Notes: a model not told the origin generated them from the letters alone. Positions 42,041-50,789 are shown, counted from the first letter of the stretch. The stretch: 64,000 nucleotides of DNA from an uncultured Muribaculum sp. (GCA_910587665.1 CAJUMZ010000004.1:62001-126000), one strand, 5' to 3'. Translations and numbers: made by a program.

Positions 42041-44047
42041 ATGAGCGATAAGGAGCTACAGAATATCGACCTTGACAACAAGGAGTTTCAGGATGTGTGG
42101 AAGTTGATACGTTTCACGCGTCAGTCGGTGTTTTTGACCGGAAAGGCCGGTACGGGTAAGTCGACTTTCCTTAAATATATATGCGCCAATACAAAGAAGA
42201 AGTATGTGGTGCTTGCTCCTACAGGGATAGCAGCCGTGAATGCGGGCGGTGTCACGATGCACTCGTTTTTCAAGATTCCGTTTAAGCCGATACTCCCCGA
42301 TGATCCGGAATTTGACCCGCGCCATATAAAATCGCGGATGAAATATTCCAAGGCGTTTGTCAAGCTCCTTCGTGCCCTTGACCTGATAATCATCGACGAA
42401 ATATCAATGGTGAGAGCCGATGTCATAGACTTTGTCGACAAGATATTGCGTACATACTCCGGAAATCCACGGGAGCCTTTCGGCGGCAAGCAGATGCTTT
42501 TTGTAGGCGACCTGTTTCAGCTTGAACCGGTGGTCACGGGCGACATGCGTGATGTGTTGACGCGTTTCTATCCTAATCCGTTCTTTTTTAGCGCGCGGGC
42601 ATTCTCGCGGATACGTGTCGTGCCTATAGAGCTTCGCAAGGTATACCGCCAGAGCGACAGTGATTTTGTGGCGTTGCTTGACAGGATGAGAAGTGGGCAT
42701 CCCACCGATGAGGATATTTGCTCGCTTAACCGGAGGCTAAGGCGGTATTCACCCAAGACCGACGACCGGATGGTTATGACCCTTGCCACAACCCGCAGCA
42801 TGGTCGATCATATCAATGACGAGCATCTCGAGGCTCTTCCCGCGGCAGAGATAACCTATGTAGGTGAGATAAGCGGAGATTTCCCTGAAAATTCATTGCC
42901 GACATCAAGGGAGCTTACCTTGAAAACGGGTGCGCAGGTGGTGTTTATCCGCAATGACATGGAAAAACGCTGGGTCAACGGCACTCTCGGAAAGATATAT
43001 CTTGCCGATGGGGAGAAACTGATCGTGCAGCTTGAAGATGGCACTACACATGAAGTGGAGCCTGTGATATGGAGCAATATTAAATATGAGTTTGACGAGG
43101 CGCATAACAAGGTGATTGAACGCGAACTTGGATATTTCAAGCAATTTCCCGTCAAACTCGCGTGGGCGCTTACCATACATAAAAGCCAGGGGCTTACGTT
43201 TAATGATGTTATAATCGACATAGGTGCCGGAGCTTTCAGCGGCGGTCAGGCTTATGTCGCTCTCAGCCGTTGCCGCAGTCTTGAAGGGCTTGAACTTGCA
43301 AGCACGATTAACAAAAGGGATGTGTTCATCAATCCGGCGGTTGTAAATTTCAGTCGCTCGTTTAATGACAATGCCTTGATCGAAAACGCGCTTGAGAGGG
43401 CCAAGGCCGATGACCTGTATGCGGAATCGCTTGCATCATTCAACAGCGGTGATGTATCGACGGCCTTTGATTTGTTTGTTGAGGCGATGAAGTCAAGAAA
43501 TGAGATTGACAATCAATCCGTGATGCGTCTTGTGCGCCGCAAGCTAAGCGGATTGATGATTCATAAGGAAGAGGCGGAGAGATTGAGTGGACAGTTGGAG
43601 GATGATCGCTCGCGGTTTCGGAGTCTTGCCTCGGAATATCTTGCCATGGCGCGTGAATGCCGTAGCGAGGGCATGGATCCCGTGCCTGTTTTTGCCAATT
43701 ATGACAAGGCTATTTCTATTTCACCCGATTACGTGGAGGCATGGGTGGAGAAGGGAACGCTGCTTGCCGAGCTTGGCGATGACGATGAGGCGGTTGATCT
43801 GTTGCAGAAAGCTTATGCGATAGATCCCGGATATGTCGGGGCTCCATATGAACTTGGCAGTGTATGGCTTCGCCTCGGTGATTTTGCGCAGGCTCTCGAT
43901 TGGGGGCTTATCGCGTTGAAGATTGACGAAAAGCGAGCCGCGACTCACTCTCTTCTTGCTGAAATATACAAGCGTGTCGGTGAAGAAAACGCGGCACGGC
44001 ATCACAGCGAGCTTGCCCGCAAATACCGTCGCAAGAAAAAACAGTAA
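42041..44047 (+). CDS. PIF1/RecD-like helicase fused to TPR domain
   Basis: A 668-residue protein. Residues about 20-430 form a superfamily 1B helicase: Walker A GKAGTGKST near 34-42, 'LAPTGIAAVNAGGVTMHSFF' (motif Ia), Walker B IIIDEISM near 116-123, 'FVGDLFQLEPV' (motif III), and the late 'IHKSQGLTF...VALSRCRSLEGL' (motifs V and VI). This is the PIF1 type, which unwinds DNA 5' to 3'. Residues about 430-668 are TPR-like ('ALERAKADDLYAESLASFN', 'AWVEKGTLLAELGDDDEAVDL'). The C-terminus is basic (KYRRKKKQ). The TPR part suggests a protein-partner role. A bidirectional terminator follows. Confidence 0.9.
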   Translation: MSDKELQNIDLDNKEFQDVWKLIRFTRQSVFLTGKAGTGKSTFLKYICANTKKKYVVLAPTGIAAVNAGGVTMHSFFKIPFKPILPDDPEFDPRHIKSRMKYSKAFVKLLRALDLIIIDEISMVRADVIDFVDKILRTYSGNPREPFGGKQMLFVGDLFQLEPVVTGDMRDVLTRFYPNPFFFSARAFSRIRVVPIELRKVYRQSDSDFVALLDRMRSGHPTDEDICSLNRRLRRYSPKTDDRMVMTLATTRSMVDHINDEHLEALPAAEITYVGEISGDFPENSLPTSRELTLKTGAQVVFIRNDMEKRWVNGTLGKIYLADGEKLIVQLEDGTTHEVEPVIWSNIKYEFDEAHNKVIERELGYFKQFPVKLAWALTIHKSQGLTFNDVIIDIGAGAFSGGQAYVALSRCRSLEGLELASTINKRDVFINPAVVNFSRSFNDNALIENALERAKADDLYAESLASFNSGDVSTAFDLFVEAMKSRNEIDNQSVMRLVRRKLSGLMIHKEEAERLSGQLEDDRSRFRSLASEYLAMARECRSEGMDPVPVFANYDKAISISPDYVEAWVEKGTLLAELGDDDEAVDLLQKAYAIDPGYVGAPYELGSVWLRLGDFAQALDWGLIALKIDEKRAATHSLLAEIYKRVGEENAARHHSELARKYRRKKKQ

Positions 44048-44055
44048 TAATACAG

Positions 44056-44087
44056 AAAAAGCTGCGACCTTTGATGAACGCAGCTTT
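44056..44087. terminator. Bidirectional terminator between helicase and purT
   Basis: A 9-bp stem (AAAGCTGCG 44058-44066 with CGCAGCTTT 44079-44087) lies between convergent genes; the minus-strand side has TTTTTCTGTATTATT after it. Confidence 0.72.
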
Positions 44088-44113
44088 CCCTATATTATAT
44101 AATGTAATGTAGA

Positions 44114-45304
44114 TTATCGCGGAAGCACATTTATTTTAAGTGCGTTGTAGGCGCGCTCCGCTTTTTCGCGTGCCGCCTCTACTGTCTCGTCGGTGGCAAG
44201 TATTACGCCCATGCGTCGGTGGCCCTTGATTTCCGGCTTTCCGAATATTCTGATTTGAGTGCCCGGCTCTTTAAGGACTTCTTCAAGGTTGTCAAATTCA
44301 ACTTTGTCAGTGTCGCCCTCAACGACAATGGCGCGAGATGCCGAAGGTCCATAGAAACGTATCGCCGGTACAGGAAGCCCGAGCAATGCGCGTGCATGCA
44401 GTCCGAATTCGCTGAGATCCTGCGATATCATTGTCACCATGCCTGTGTCATGCGGGCGAGGTGACACTTCGCTGAATATTACATCGTTGCCCTTGATAAA
44501 CAGTTCGACTCCGAATATGCCGTAGCCTCCAAGCGCATCGGTGACTTTTTTAGCAATTTCTTGGGCTTTTAGCAGGGCGGCGTCGGTCATTGGCTGCGGC
44601 TGCCATGAATAGCGGTAGTCACCGTCGATCTGGATATGACCTATCGGCTGGCAATATGTTGTGCCCGAGCAGCTGCGCACTGTGAGCAGCGTGATTTCGT
44701 AATCAAAGTCCACAAATCCCTCTACGATGACCCTGCCGGCACCCGCGCGACCGCCTTCCTGCGATATGGCCCAGGAACGTTCGATATCCTCAGGCTTGCG
44801 TGCCACGCTCTGCCCATGTCCCGAAGAACTCATGATCGGCTTGATTACACACGGCAGGCCGATTTCTTCAATCGCCGCCTTGAATTCTTCGTAATCAGAG
44901 GCAAAACGATATGGTGAGGTCTTCACTCCGAGCTCTTCTGCGGCAAGGCGGCGTATGCCCTCGCGGTTCATGGTGAGCCATGCCGCACGTGCGGTCGGGG
45001 TCACGTGGTATCCTTCCTTTTCAAGTTCACGCAGTGTATCTGTTGCAATTGCCTCGACTTCGGGGATAATGTGGTCGGGGCGTTCAAGCTCGATGATTTC
45101 ACGGAGCGCCTTTCCGTCAAGCATGTTGAACACATGGCTGCGATGGGCGATCTGCATTGCCGGGGCATTGGCATAGCGGTCGCAGGCAATCACCTCGACG
45201 CCGTAACGCTGTAGCTCGATTGCCACTTCCTTACCCAGTTCTCCACTACCCAGCAACAACGCTTTGCGTGCTATGGGGGTCATTACTGATCCGATCTTAC
45301 TCAT
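44114..45304 (-). CDS. purT: Formate-dependent phosphoribosylglycinamide formyltransferase
   Basis: A 396-residue ATP-grasp enzyme of the PurT type. It formylates GAR using formate and ATP, a folate-independent third step of purine synthesis. Visible parts are 'LLGSGELGKEVAIELQR' at 16-32 (N-terminal Rossmann-like), 'PCVIKPIMSSSGHGQS' near 151 (ATP-grasp glycine loop), 'IFGVELFIKGNDVIFSEVSPRPHDTG' (metal and nucleotide residues) and a C-terminal 'GHRRMGVILA'. Length equals the family norm. A promoter (45346-45376) precedes it. Confidence 0.97.
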   Translation of the reverse strand: MSKIGSVMTPIARKALLLGSGELGKEVAIELQRYGVEVIACDRYANAPAMQIAHRSHVFNMLDGKALREIIELERPDHIIPEVEAIATDTLRELEKEGYHVTPTARAAWLTMNREGIRRLAAEELGVKTSPYRFASDYEEFKAAIEEIGLPCVIKPIMSSSGHGQSVARKPEDIERSWAISQEGGRAGAGRVIVEGFVDFDYEITLLTVRSCSGTTYCQPIGHIQIDGDYRYSWQPQPMTDAALLKAQEIAKKVTDALGGYGIFGVELFIKGNDVIFSEVSPRPHDTGMVTMISQDLSEFGLHARALLGLPVPAIRFYGPSASRAIVVEGDTDKVEFDNLEEVLKEPGTQIRIFGKPEIKGHRRMGVILATDETVEAAREKAERAYNALKINVLPR

Positions 45305-45345
45305 ATGTGATTATATAATTGATTATTCGGTTACAATTGAGATTG

Positions 45346-45376
45346 CAAAATTACACAAAAGCAGCTTCAGCTACAA
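45346..45376 (-). promoter_or_regulatory. purT promoter (TTTG-N19-TAATTTTG)
   Basis: On the minus strand TTTG (plus 45373-45376), 19 bases, then TAATTTTG (plus 45346-45353), 41 bases before the purT ATG. Confidence 0.62.
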
Positions 45377-45385
45377 ATCACGACA

Positions 45386-46351
45386 CTATTTTTCCATCGG
45401 GTTCCATCCGTCAGTGCCTGCAAGCACTTTTACGATGTCGTAGCGGCTTGCGTCATCAAGCTGATGGGAGTAGGGGACGCGTGCCGAGGGGTTTGCCCCT
45501 TCGCCCGTGCTGTTATATTCGGCATAATATGCTGTCTCTTTGTTCGATTCCTTGCCCCAGTGATCCCATCCGGCAGGTGCGATATGCTTTCCGAGATCAC
45601 AGTTGATATAAACGGCATGGGCATACGGTCTCCACGGGCGTGAGAGATAGACTTTATCCACGTCGGCGGCAGCCGTGAGCTTGCAATTGTGGAACACATA
45701 TCCATAATCGGCATCTTTTTCGGTGGCCGGTGCGGTGACATATCCATTGCCTTTGCTATGGATTGTGCAGCGGTTGAACACGGCGGTCGATTTTCCGAAA
45801 ATAAAGTCGACAGTTCCTTCAATGTAGCAATCCTCATAATACTGGCGGGAGGGCACGCCGTAGGTATAGAGTGTGTCCTGGAACCCGAGAAAACGGCAGT
45901 TGCGGAATATCGCACGGTCGCCGCTTACGAAGCATGCCACGGCCTGACCTACCGGTCCTGACGAATTTTCAAAGGTAATGTTCTCGGCAACGAAATCGGG
46001 TGCGTAGATATAGCACGATGCAGAGCCGGAAGTCGATTTCTCATCTCCGAAGCGGTTAAGCTTGGAGGCGTAGTCGTCGTAGGTTATCACCGTGCCCTCC
46101 TCTCCTTTCATCGTGAGGTTTATTTTACATGGGGCAATGATCAGTTTTTCCTTGTATATTCCTTTTTTTATAAATATTGTCGTGCGAGCCTTCTTTCTGA
46201 AGTCGGGCACTGAGTTTATCGCTTCCTGGATTGTGGTGAAGTCGCCGGTGCCGTCTTGTGCCACAATGATGTCATATCCCCGGCTGCCGGCGGCAATTGC
46301 AGGGCAAAATGCCAAAATAATGCTGATAACAAAAATTACTGTAGATTTCAT
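45386..46351 (-). CDS. Exported pectinesterase (carbohydrate esterase family 8)
   Basis: A 321-residue exported protein (signal peptide about 1-20, 'LAFCPAIAAGS'). The right-handed beta-helix of pectin methylesterases is clear: 'VAQDGTGDFTTIQEAINSVP' (27-49), the GQAVA element, 'FLGFQDTLYTYG' with the catalytic-region Gln/Asp, 'CYIEGTVDFIFG' with the second Asp, and 'VYLSRPWRPYA' near the end with the substrate-binding Arg-Pro-Trp. It removes methyl groups from pectin. No polysaccharide utilisation locus genes (SusCD) lie next to it, so it appears as an isolated gene. Confidence 0.93.
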   Translation of the reverse strand: MKSTVIFVISIILAFCPAIAAGSRGYDIIVAQDGTGDFTTIQEAINSVPDFRKKARTTIFIKKGIYKEKLIIAPCKINLTMKGEEGTVITYDDYASKLNRFGDEKSTSGSASCYIYAPDFVAENITFENSSGPVGQAVACFVSGDRAIFRNCRFLGFQDTLYTYGVPSRQYYEDCYIEGTVDFIFGKSTAVFNRCTIHSKGNGYVTAPATEKDADYGYVFHNCKLTAAADVDKVYLSRPWRPYAHAVYINCDLGKHIAPAGWDHWGKESNKETAYYAEYNSTGEGANPSARVPYSHQLDDASRYDIVKVLAGTDGWNPMEK

Positions 46352-46379
46352 CGTGATATTAGAGATTGTTTATGTCCAT

Positions 46380-46387
46380 CAAAATTA
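46380..46387 (-). promoter_or_regulatory. -7 promoter element for the pectinesterase gene
   Basis: Reads TAATTTTG on the minus strand, an exact TAnnTTTG match, 28 bases before the ATG. Confidence 0.48.
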
Positions 46388-46441
46388 TAAAATATTCCAA
46401 GCTTCTCCAAGACCTATACATTATAATAAGGCGAAAAGTGG

Positions 46442-46449
46442 TAACTTTG
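46442..46449 (+). promoter_or_regulatory. -7 promoter element for the FKBP gene
   Basis: TAACTTTG, an exact TAnnTTTG match, 20 bases before the ATG at 46470. No clear -33 element. Confidence 0.5.
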
Positions 46450-46469
46450 TGGCATAATGATCAGTGATA

Positions 46470-46868
46470 ATGGCAAAACAGGAATATATACAGAAAAATC
46501 GTGAATGGCTCGAGGCAAAGTCACGGGAGCCGGGAGTAATGCCCATCGACAAGGGCATATTTTATAAGGTGATATCCAGGGGGAAGCCTGACGCGCCGAA
46601 ACCGACGCGCAACAGTGTGGTCGTCGTACATTATACCGGTAAGACTATCAACGGCAAGAAATTTGACAGCAGCCGCGGGGGCACACCGCTTGCCATGCGG
46701 CTTCGTGACCTTATTCAGGGATGGATAATCGCTCTGCAGCAGATGCACGTCGGTGATAAATGGGAAGTATATATTCCTGCTGAAATGGGATATGGCAAGA
46801 TCTCTCAGCCGGGTATTCCGGGTGGTTCTACGCTGATATTTGAGATTGAGCTTATCGGCGTTGCATGA
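46470..46868 (+). CDS. FKBP-type peptidyl-prolyl isomerase
   Basis: A 132-residue protein without a signal peptide. A short helical N-terminus (MAKQEYIQKNREWLEAKS) precedes one FKBP domain: 'VVVHYTGKTINGKKFDSS', 'GWIIALQQMHVGDKWEVYIP', 'MGYG' and 'IPGGSTLIFEIELI'. It speeds proline isomerisation in folding proteins. The ATG at 46470 is preferred; a GTG 6 bases upstream is an alternative. It is the first of a run of plus-strand genes from FKBP to ileS, each largely with its own promoter. Confidence 0.93.
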   Translation: MAKQEYIQKNREWLEAKSREPGVMPIDKGIFYKVISRGKPDAPKPTRNSVVVVHYTGKTINGKKFDSSRGGTPLAMRLRDLIQGWIIALQQMHVGDKWEVYIPAEMGYGKISQPGIPGGSTLIFEIELIGVA

Positions 46869-46898
46869 ACTTGATTTCGTCAATTGACCGATAATTAG

Positions 46899-46906
46899 TA
46901 TTTTTG
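46899..46906 (+). promoter_or_regulatory. -7 promoter element for the DUF1599 gene
   Basis: TATTTTTG, an exact TAnnTTTG match, 24 bases before the ATG at 46931. Confidence 0.5.
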
Positions 46907-46930
46907 CATAAATGTTTAAGCAATGAGATT

Positions 46931-47476
46931 ATGGCTGATACGATAGCTCAATTTGACGCGGCGCTTGCGCGTTGCCGTGAAATTTTTGTGAAAAAACTTA
47001 CCGATTATGGTGCTGCGTGGCGTATTATGCGCCCGGAATCGGTTACCGACCAGATATTTATAAAAGCTACGCGCATCCGCTCACTGGAGACGAAAAAAGT
47101 GTCGAAGGTGGGAGAGGGCATACTCCCGGAGTTTATAGCTATCGTAAATTACGGTATAATAGGCTTGATACAGCTTGAGCTTGGATTCAGCGATACGGAA
47201 GACATAGATACTTCACGTGCAATTGAGCTGTATGACAAGCATATCGCTGCCACGCGCGACCTTATGATACGCAAAAATCATGATTATGACGAGGCTTGGC
47301 GCGGCATGCGTGTACACTCCTATACCGACATAATACTTCAAAAACTCTTGCGCACCAAGCAGATCGAGGATAATGCCGGGGTTACGCTTATATCGGAAGG
47401 TGTTGACGCCAATTATCAGGATATGATAAATTACTCGGTGTTTGCAATTATTAAGCTGACAGAGGGCGATGACTGA
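46931..47476 (+). CDS. DUF1599 protein with internal duplication
   Basis: A 181-residue cytoplasmic protein of the Bacteroidota DUF1599 family. It is an internal duplication: 'KKLTDYGAAWRIMRPESVTD' (about 22-41) and 'RKNHDYDEAWRGMRVHSYTD' (about 113-132) align without gaps, and each is followed by a similar helical stretch. The paired [KR]-x-x-D-Y-x-x-A-W motifs suggest two equal ligand sites. Function unknown. Its stop overlaps the next gene by 8 bases, so the two are coupled. Confidence 0.87.
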   Translation: MADTIAQFDAALARCREIFVKKLTDYGAAWRIMRPESVTDQIFIKATRIRSLETKKVSKVGEGILPEFIAIVNYGIIGLIQLELGFSDTEDIDTSRAIELYDKHIAATRDLMIRKNHDYDEAWRGMRVHSYTDIILQKLLRTKQIEDNAGVTLISEGVDANYQDMINYSVFAIIKLTEGDD

Positions 47477-48719
47477 TTTCTTTATCCGACATCGGAAGTC
47501 TCTGGTGTGGTTGTGCCGCCTGGTTGTTGGCGTAACGTTTATCTTCTCCGGCATCACCAAGATGATAGATGTATGGGGCTTTATCTACAAGATAGAGCAG
47601 TACCTTGCCGTATGGGACATGCCTGAGCCTCGCTCGCTTGTGCTTGTGGTGGCCATGGCTTTGTCGGGTGCGGAGTTTATGTTCGGATGTTTTATGGCGA
47701 CAGGGTGCTACAAGCGCACGTCGGCATGGCTTATGACTCTTATGATGCTCGGCATGTTGCCGTTGACCCTATATATACTGATTGCCGATCCTGTGAGCGA
47801 TTGCGGCTGTTTCGGCGATTTCCTCGTGATTTCCAATCTTGCCACGTTCTTGAAAAATGTGGTTTTGATGATAATGCTTGTCTACCTCGTGTTTAACAAT
47901 CGCAAGGTTGACGGGCTATTCACTTCCTACTCTCAATGGCTTGTGGGTTCGGTGGCATTCCTTTATATACTTGCCATAGGGCTTTTCGGATATCACATTC
48001 AACCCCTTTTCGATTTTCGCCCTTATAAGGTCGGTACACCCTTGTTGGCGGCGGATACATCAGCCGATGAGGAGGAATTTGTATTTATTTATGAAAAAGC
48101 CGGCGAGCGGCAGGAATTTGGCGAGGATAGCCTGCCTGACAGCACCTGGACTTTTGTCGACAGGAAGTTCGTAGGCGGTAATGCGGATGACGTGCGTGCG
48201 TTTGCCCTGTTTGACGGAGACGAGGATGTCACATCCGAGGTGCTGTCACTCGACAGCATACATGTGATGCTACTTATTCCCGAGCTTGACAAGATTGATG
48301 TGTCATCGACATATCTTATAAATGAGATGAACCGTTATGTCGATTCGCGCGGAGGCAAATTTACGGGCGTTATCGGCACTGATGAGACCGGTCTCGACTT
48401 CTGGCGCGACATATCGCTTGCTTCTTATGAGCTTTATACTGCAGAAAGCACCGCTATAAAGGAGATTGCCCGCGGCAATGTCGCGGTGGTGTATCTGAAA
48501 GACGGGGTCATCCAGTGGAAACGCTCGCTTAACTCGATAGACAGCGACACTTTTGCCTCGCCCGACGATCTTACACTTGACCGGTTGAACTATTCCGGGA
48601 CAGGATATTTCTGGCTGCTGACATTCGTTTTTGCCGGAGTGGAGCTTTTCTTGTGGGGCGTTGACCGTAGCGGCAGGGCTGTTAAATTACATTTCACTCG
48701 GAAAAGTAGGAAAAAATAA
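47469..48719 (+). CDS. DoxX/MauE-like membrane protein (BT_3928 family)
   Basis: A 416-residue protein. The N-terminal half has four or five membrane spans of the DoxX/MauE type (start near 'LVVGVTFIFSGITKMIDVWGF'), with a Cys pair in 'DPVSDCGCFGDFL'. A soluble, acidic C-terminal part of about 210 residues follows, and a last span near the end ('GYFWLLTFVFAGVELFLWGVD') with a basic tail. It starts 8 bases inside the DUF1599 gene and lies before tpiA, a grouping I recall from Bacteroides. The role is unknown; the Cys pair in the membrane part hints at redox chemistry, as in MauE. Confidence 0.8.
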   Translation: MTDFFIRHRKSLVWLCRLVVGVTFIFSGITKMIDVWGFIYKIEQYLAVWDMPEPRSLVLVVAMALSGAEFMFGCFMATGCYKRTSAWLMTLMMLGMLPLTLYILIADPVSDCGCFGDFLVISNLATFLKNVVLMIMLVYLVFNNRKVDGLFTSYSQWLVGSVAFLYILAIGLFGYHIQPLFDFRPYKVGTPLLAADTSADEEEFVFIYEKAGERQEFGEDSLPDSTWTFVDRKFVGGNADDVRAFALFDGDEDVTSEVLSLDSIHVMLLIPELDKIDVSSTYLINEMNRYVDSRGGKFTGVIGTDETGLDFWRDISLASYELYTAESTAIKEIARGNVAVVYLKDGVIQWKRSLNSIDSDTFASPDDLTLDRLNYSGTGYFWLLTFVFAGVELFLWGVDRSGRAVKLHFTRKSRKK

Positions 48720-48720
48720 C

Positions 48721-48728
48721 TATATTTG
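48721..48728 (+). promoter_or_regulatory. -7 promoter element for tpiA
   Basis: TATATTTG, an exact TAnnTTTG match, directly after the stop of the DoxX-like gene and 40 bases before the tpiA ATG. Confidence 0.55.
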
Positions 48729-48768
48729 TGGTCTCTTATGACCAAATGATTCTATAAACATATTAAAG

Positions 48769-49524
48769 ATGAGAAAGAAAATTGTTGCCGGAAACTGGAA
48801 AATGAATACGACTCTCCAGGAAGGCGTGGCTCTTGCCAAAGATGTAAATGAAGCTCTTAAGGGCGTAACTCCCAAGTGTGACGTGATTATCGCCGTACCT
48901 TTCACCCATCTTGCTTCAATCAACGCTGTGATCGATCAGAATAAGCTCGGTCTCGGTGCTGAAAACTGTGCCGATCATAAGTCAGGCGCTTATACCGGTG
49001 AGGTATCGGCTCCCATGGTCGCGTCTACCGGCGCAACTTACGTGATACTCGGACACTCTGAGCGTCGCCAGTATTACGGAGAGACATCCGAGACTCTTAA
49101 GGAGAAGGTGGCTCTTGCCCTAGAAAACAATCTTACCCCGATTTTCTGTATCGGAGAGGTGCTTGAAGAGCGTGAGAACGGCACTTACCACGATGTTGTT
49201 AAAAAGCAGATTGAGGAGGCTCTTTTCCATCTGTCGGCTGAGGATTTCGGAAAGATCATCCTTGCTTACGAGCCTGTGTGGGCTATCGGCACCGGCAAGA
49301 CTGCTACCGACGAGCAGGCTGAAGACATGCACGCTTATATCCGCGGCGTGATTGCTGACCGTTATGGCAAAGAAGTGGCTGAAGACACTTCTATCCTTTA
49401 TGGTGGCAGCTGCAAGCCCTCTAACGCGCCTCAGTTGTTTGCAAAGCCTGATGTAGACGGTGGTCTCATCGGCGGTGCATCGCTTGATGCCGCTTCATTC
49501 ATGGGCATTGTGAACGCATTCTGA
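48769..49524 (+). CDS. tpiA: Triose-phosphate isomerase
   Basis: A 251-residue TIM-barrel enzyme interconverting dihydroxyacetone phosphate and glyceraldehyde 3-phosphate in glycolysis. Catalytic residues are in place: Lys11 in GNWKMN, His96 in GHSERR and Glu168 in AYEPVWAIGTGK; the phosphate-gripping 'YGGSCKPSN' and 'DGGLIGGASL' follow. Length is normal. It has its own promoter and a strong terminator. Confidence 0.98.
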   Translation: MRKKIVAGNWKMNTTLQEGVALAKDVNEALKGVTPKCDVIIAVPFTHLASINAVIDQNKLGLGAENCADHKSGAYTGEVSAPMVASTGATYVILGHSERRQYYGETSETLKEKVALALENNLTPIFCIGEVLEERENGTYHDVVKKQIEEALFHLSAEDFGKIILAYEPVWAIGTGKTATDEQAEDMHAYIRGVIADRYGKEVAEDTSILYGGSCKPSNAPQLFAKPDVDGGLIGGASLDAASFMGIVNAF

Positions 49525-49547
49525 TAAAAAAAGATTCGCATTATCCG

Positions 49548-49595
49548 GCAGCGGGGAGAGTGGCGTGATCCTGTCATCCCCGCTGCTTTGTTTTG
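49548..49595 (+). terminator. Intrinsic terminator after tpiA
   Basis: A 10-bp stem (GCAGCGGGGA 49548-49557 with TCCCCGCTGC 49577-49586) is followed by TTTGTTTT. Confidence 0.87.
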
Positions 49596-49622
49596 ATAAC
49601 CTGCTGCAGGTCGATGATACTA

Positions 49623-49653
49623 TTGCACAGGTTGATATTTTTGTCTAACTTTG
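49623..49653 (+). promoter_or_regulatory. Promoter of the SPOR gene (TTG-N20-TAACTTTG)
   Basis: TTG at 49623-49625 and TAACTTTG at 49646-49653, 20 bases apart, 29 bases before the GTG start at 49683. Confidence 0.62.
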
Positions 49654-49682
49654 CGGTAATTATCAATAAAGCTTCTGCATAA

Positions 49683-50159
49683 GTGGAACTACGTCTATAT
49701 ATCACAGCTCTGGCGGTGGCTACGGTCGCCCTTTTTGCTCCCGCACAGTCGGTTGACCTTCCCGAATCGCATCAGAATATAACAGATCATATCCGGGAAG
49801 GCGGCAATATCGTGGTCGATATGCCTGACGCCCTCTTGCAGCGTATCCAATATGTCGCTGAAAAAGAGGATGCCCGGCCTGTCACCGGCAAGATGGGAGG
49901 CTACCGTATACAGGTGTTTTCCGACAATAACGCCCGCACGGCAAAGTCGGAGGCGCGTACACGTGCCCGTAATATAAGCGCGCAATTCCCGCAATATCCT
50001 ACATATGTTGTCTACAGTTCTCCTTACTGGAGATTGCGTGTGGGAAATTTCCGTACACAGGAAGAGGCCAATCAGGCGGCTCATGAGCTGAAAGAGGCGT
50101 TCCCTCGTTACAGCCGTGAGATAAGGGTTGTCCGCGACCGCGTGGTGATAAGTGATTAG
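49683..50159 (+). CDS. Exported SPOR-domain protein
   Basis: A 158-residue exported protein with a GTG start at 49683; this start places a full signal peptide (about 1-22, 'TALAVATVALFAPAQS') at the N-terminus. The C-terminal SPOR domain is clear: 'GGYRIQVFSDNNARTAKSEA', 'YVVYSSPYWRLRVGNF' and 'EEANQAAHELKEAFP' near 76-148. SPOR domains bind denuded peptidoglycan at division sites. It precedes folE by 14 bases and they are probably co-transcribed. Confidence 0.87.
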   Translation: MELRLYITALAVATVALFAPAQSVDLPESHQNITDHIREGGNIVVDMPDALLQRIQYVAEKEDARPVTGKMGGYRIQVFSDNNARTAKSEARTRARNISAQFPQYPTYVVYSSPYWRLRVGNFRTQEEANQAAHELKEAFPRYSREIRVVRDRVVISD

Positions 50160-50173
50160 AAAAAACGGTAACA

Positions 50174-50749
50174 ATGGAACAAGAAGAGGTAATCGCTGCC
50201 ATAGCAAAGCATTATGAGAGCATAATAAGCTTGCTGGGCGATGATCCTGCGCGCCCGGGATTGGAAAAGACCCCTCTGAGGGCGGCTAAAGCGCTATATT
50301 ATGCCACTATGGGTTATCGTCAGAATGCCGGCGATATAATAAAGTCGGCTATCTTTGATTATGCCGGGTCGCGCATGGTGGTGGTAAAGGATATTGAGTT
50401 TTATTCTTTTTGCGAGCATCACATCCTCCCTTTTTTCGGCAGGGTATCTGTAGGGTATATCCCTGACGGCGAGATGGTCGGGCTATCCAAGCTTGCCCGT
50501 GTCGTGGATGCCCATGCACGCAGGCTTCAGGTGCAGGAAAGGCTTACTGCCGAGATTTGTGACACAGTTGCCTCATCCTTGAAGACAAAGGGGGTTATCG
50601 TAGCTTGTAATGCCCAGCATCTGTGTATGAAGATGCGTGGTGTGGAAAAACAGGATTCAAGTACAGTCTCCATTGAATATATAGGTGAATTTGCTGAAAA
50701 TCCGGCGCTCCGTGACGAGTTTTTCCGTATGCTCACCGACGTGAGGTGA
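50174..50749 (+). CDS. folE: GTP cyclohydrolase I
   Basis: A 191-residue zinc enzyme converting GTP to dihydroneopterin triphosphate, the first step of folate synthesis. Zinc and active-site residues are visible in 'FYSFCEHHILPFFGRVSVGY' and 'VIVACNAQHLCMKMRG' (Cys, His, Cys). Length and motifs match the type IA form. It follows the SPOR gene and is independent of ileS, which has its own promoter. Confidence 0.97.
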   Translation: MEQEEVIAAIAKHYESIISLLGDDPARPGLEKTPLRAAKALYYATMGYRQNAGDIIKSAIFDYAGSRMVVVKDIEFYSFCEHHILPFFGRVSVGYIPDGEMVGLSKLARVVDAHARRLQVQERLTAEICDTVASSLKTKGVIVACNAQHLCMKMRGVEKQDSSTVSIEYIGEFAENPALRDEFFRMLTDVR

Positions 50750-50789
50750 TTTTTAGACTCATTCTGTCTTATTTCTGACTAATTTGTTG

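Noticed and set aside
45386..46351. Part of a pectin polysaccharide utilisation locus
   Set aside because: No SusC/SusD pair, regulators or other pectin enzymes are adjacent; the neighbours are purT and FKBP.
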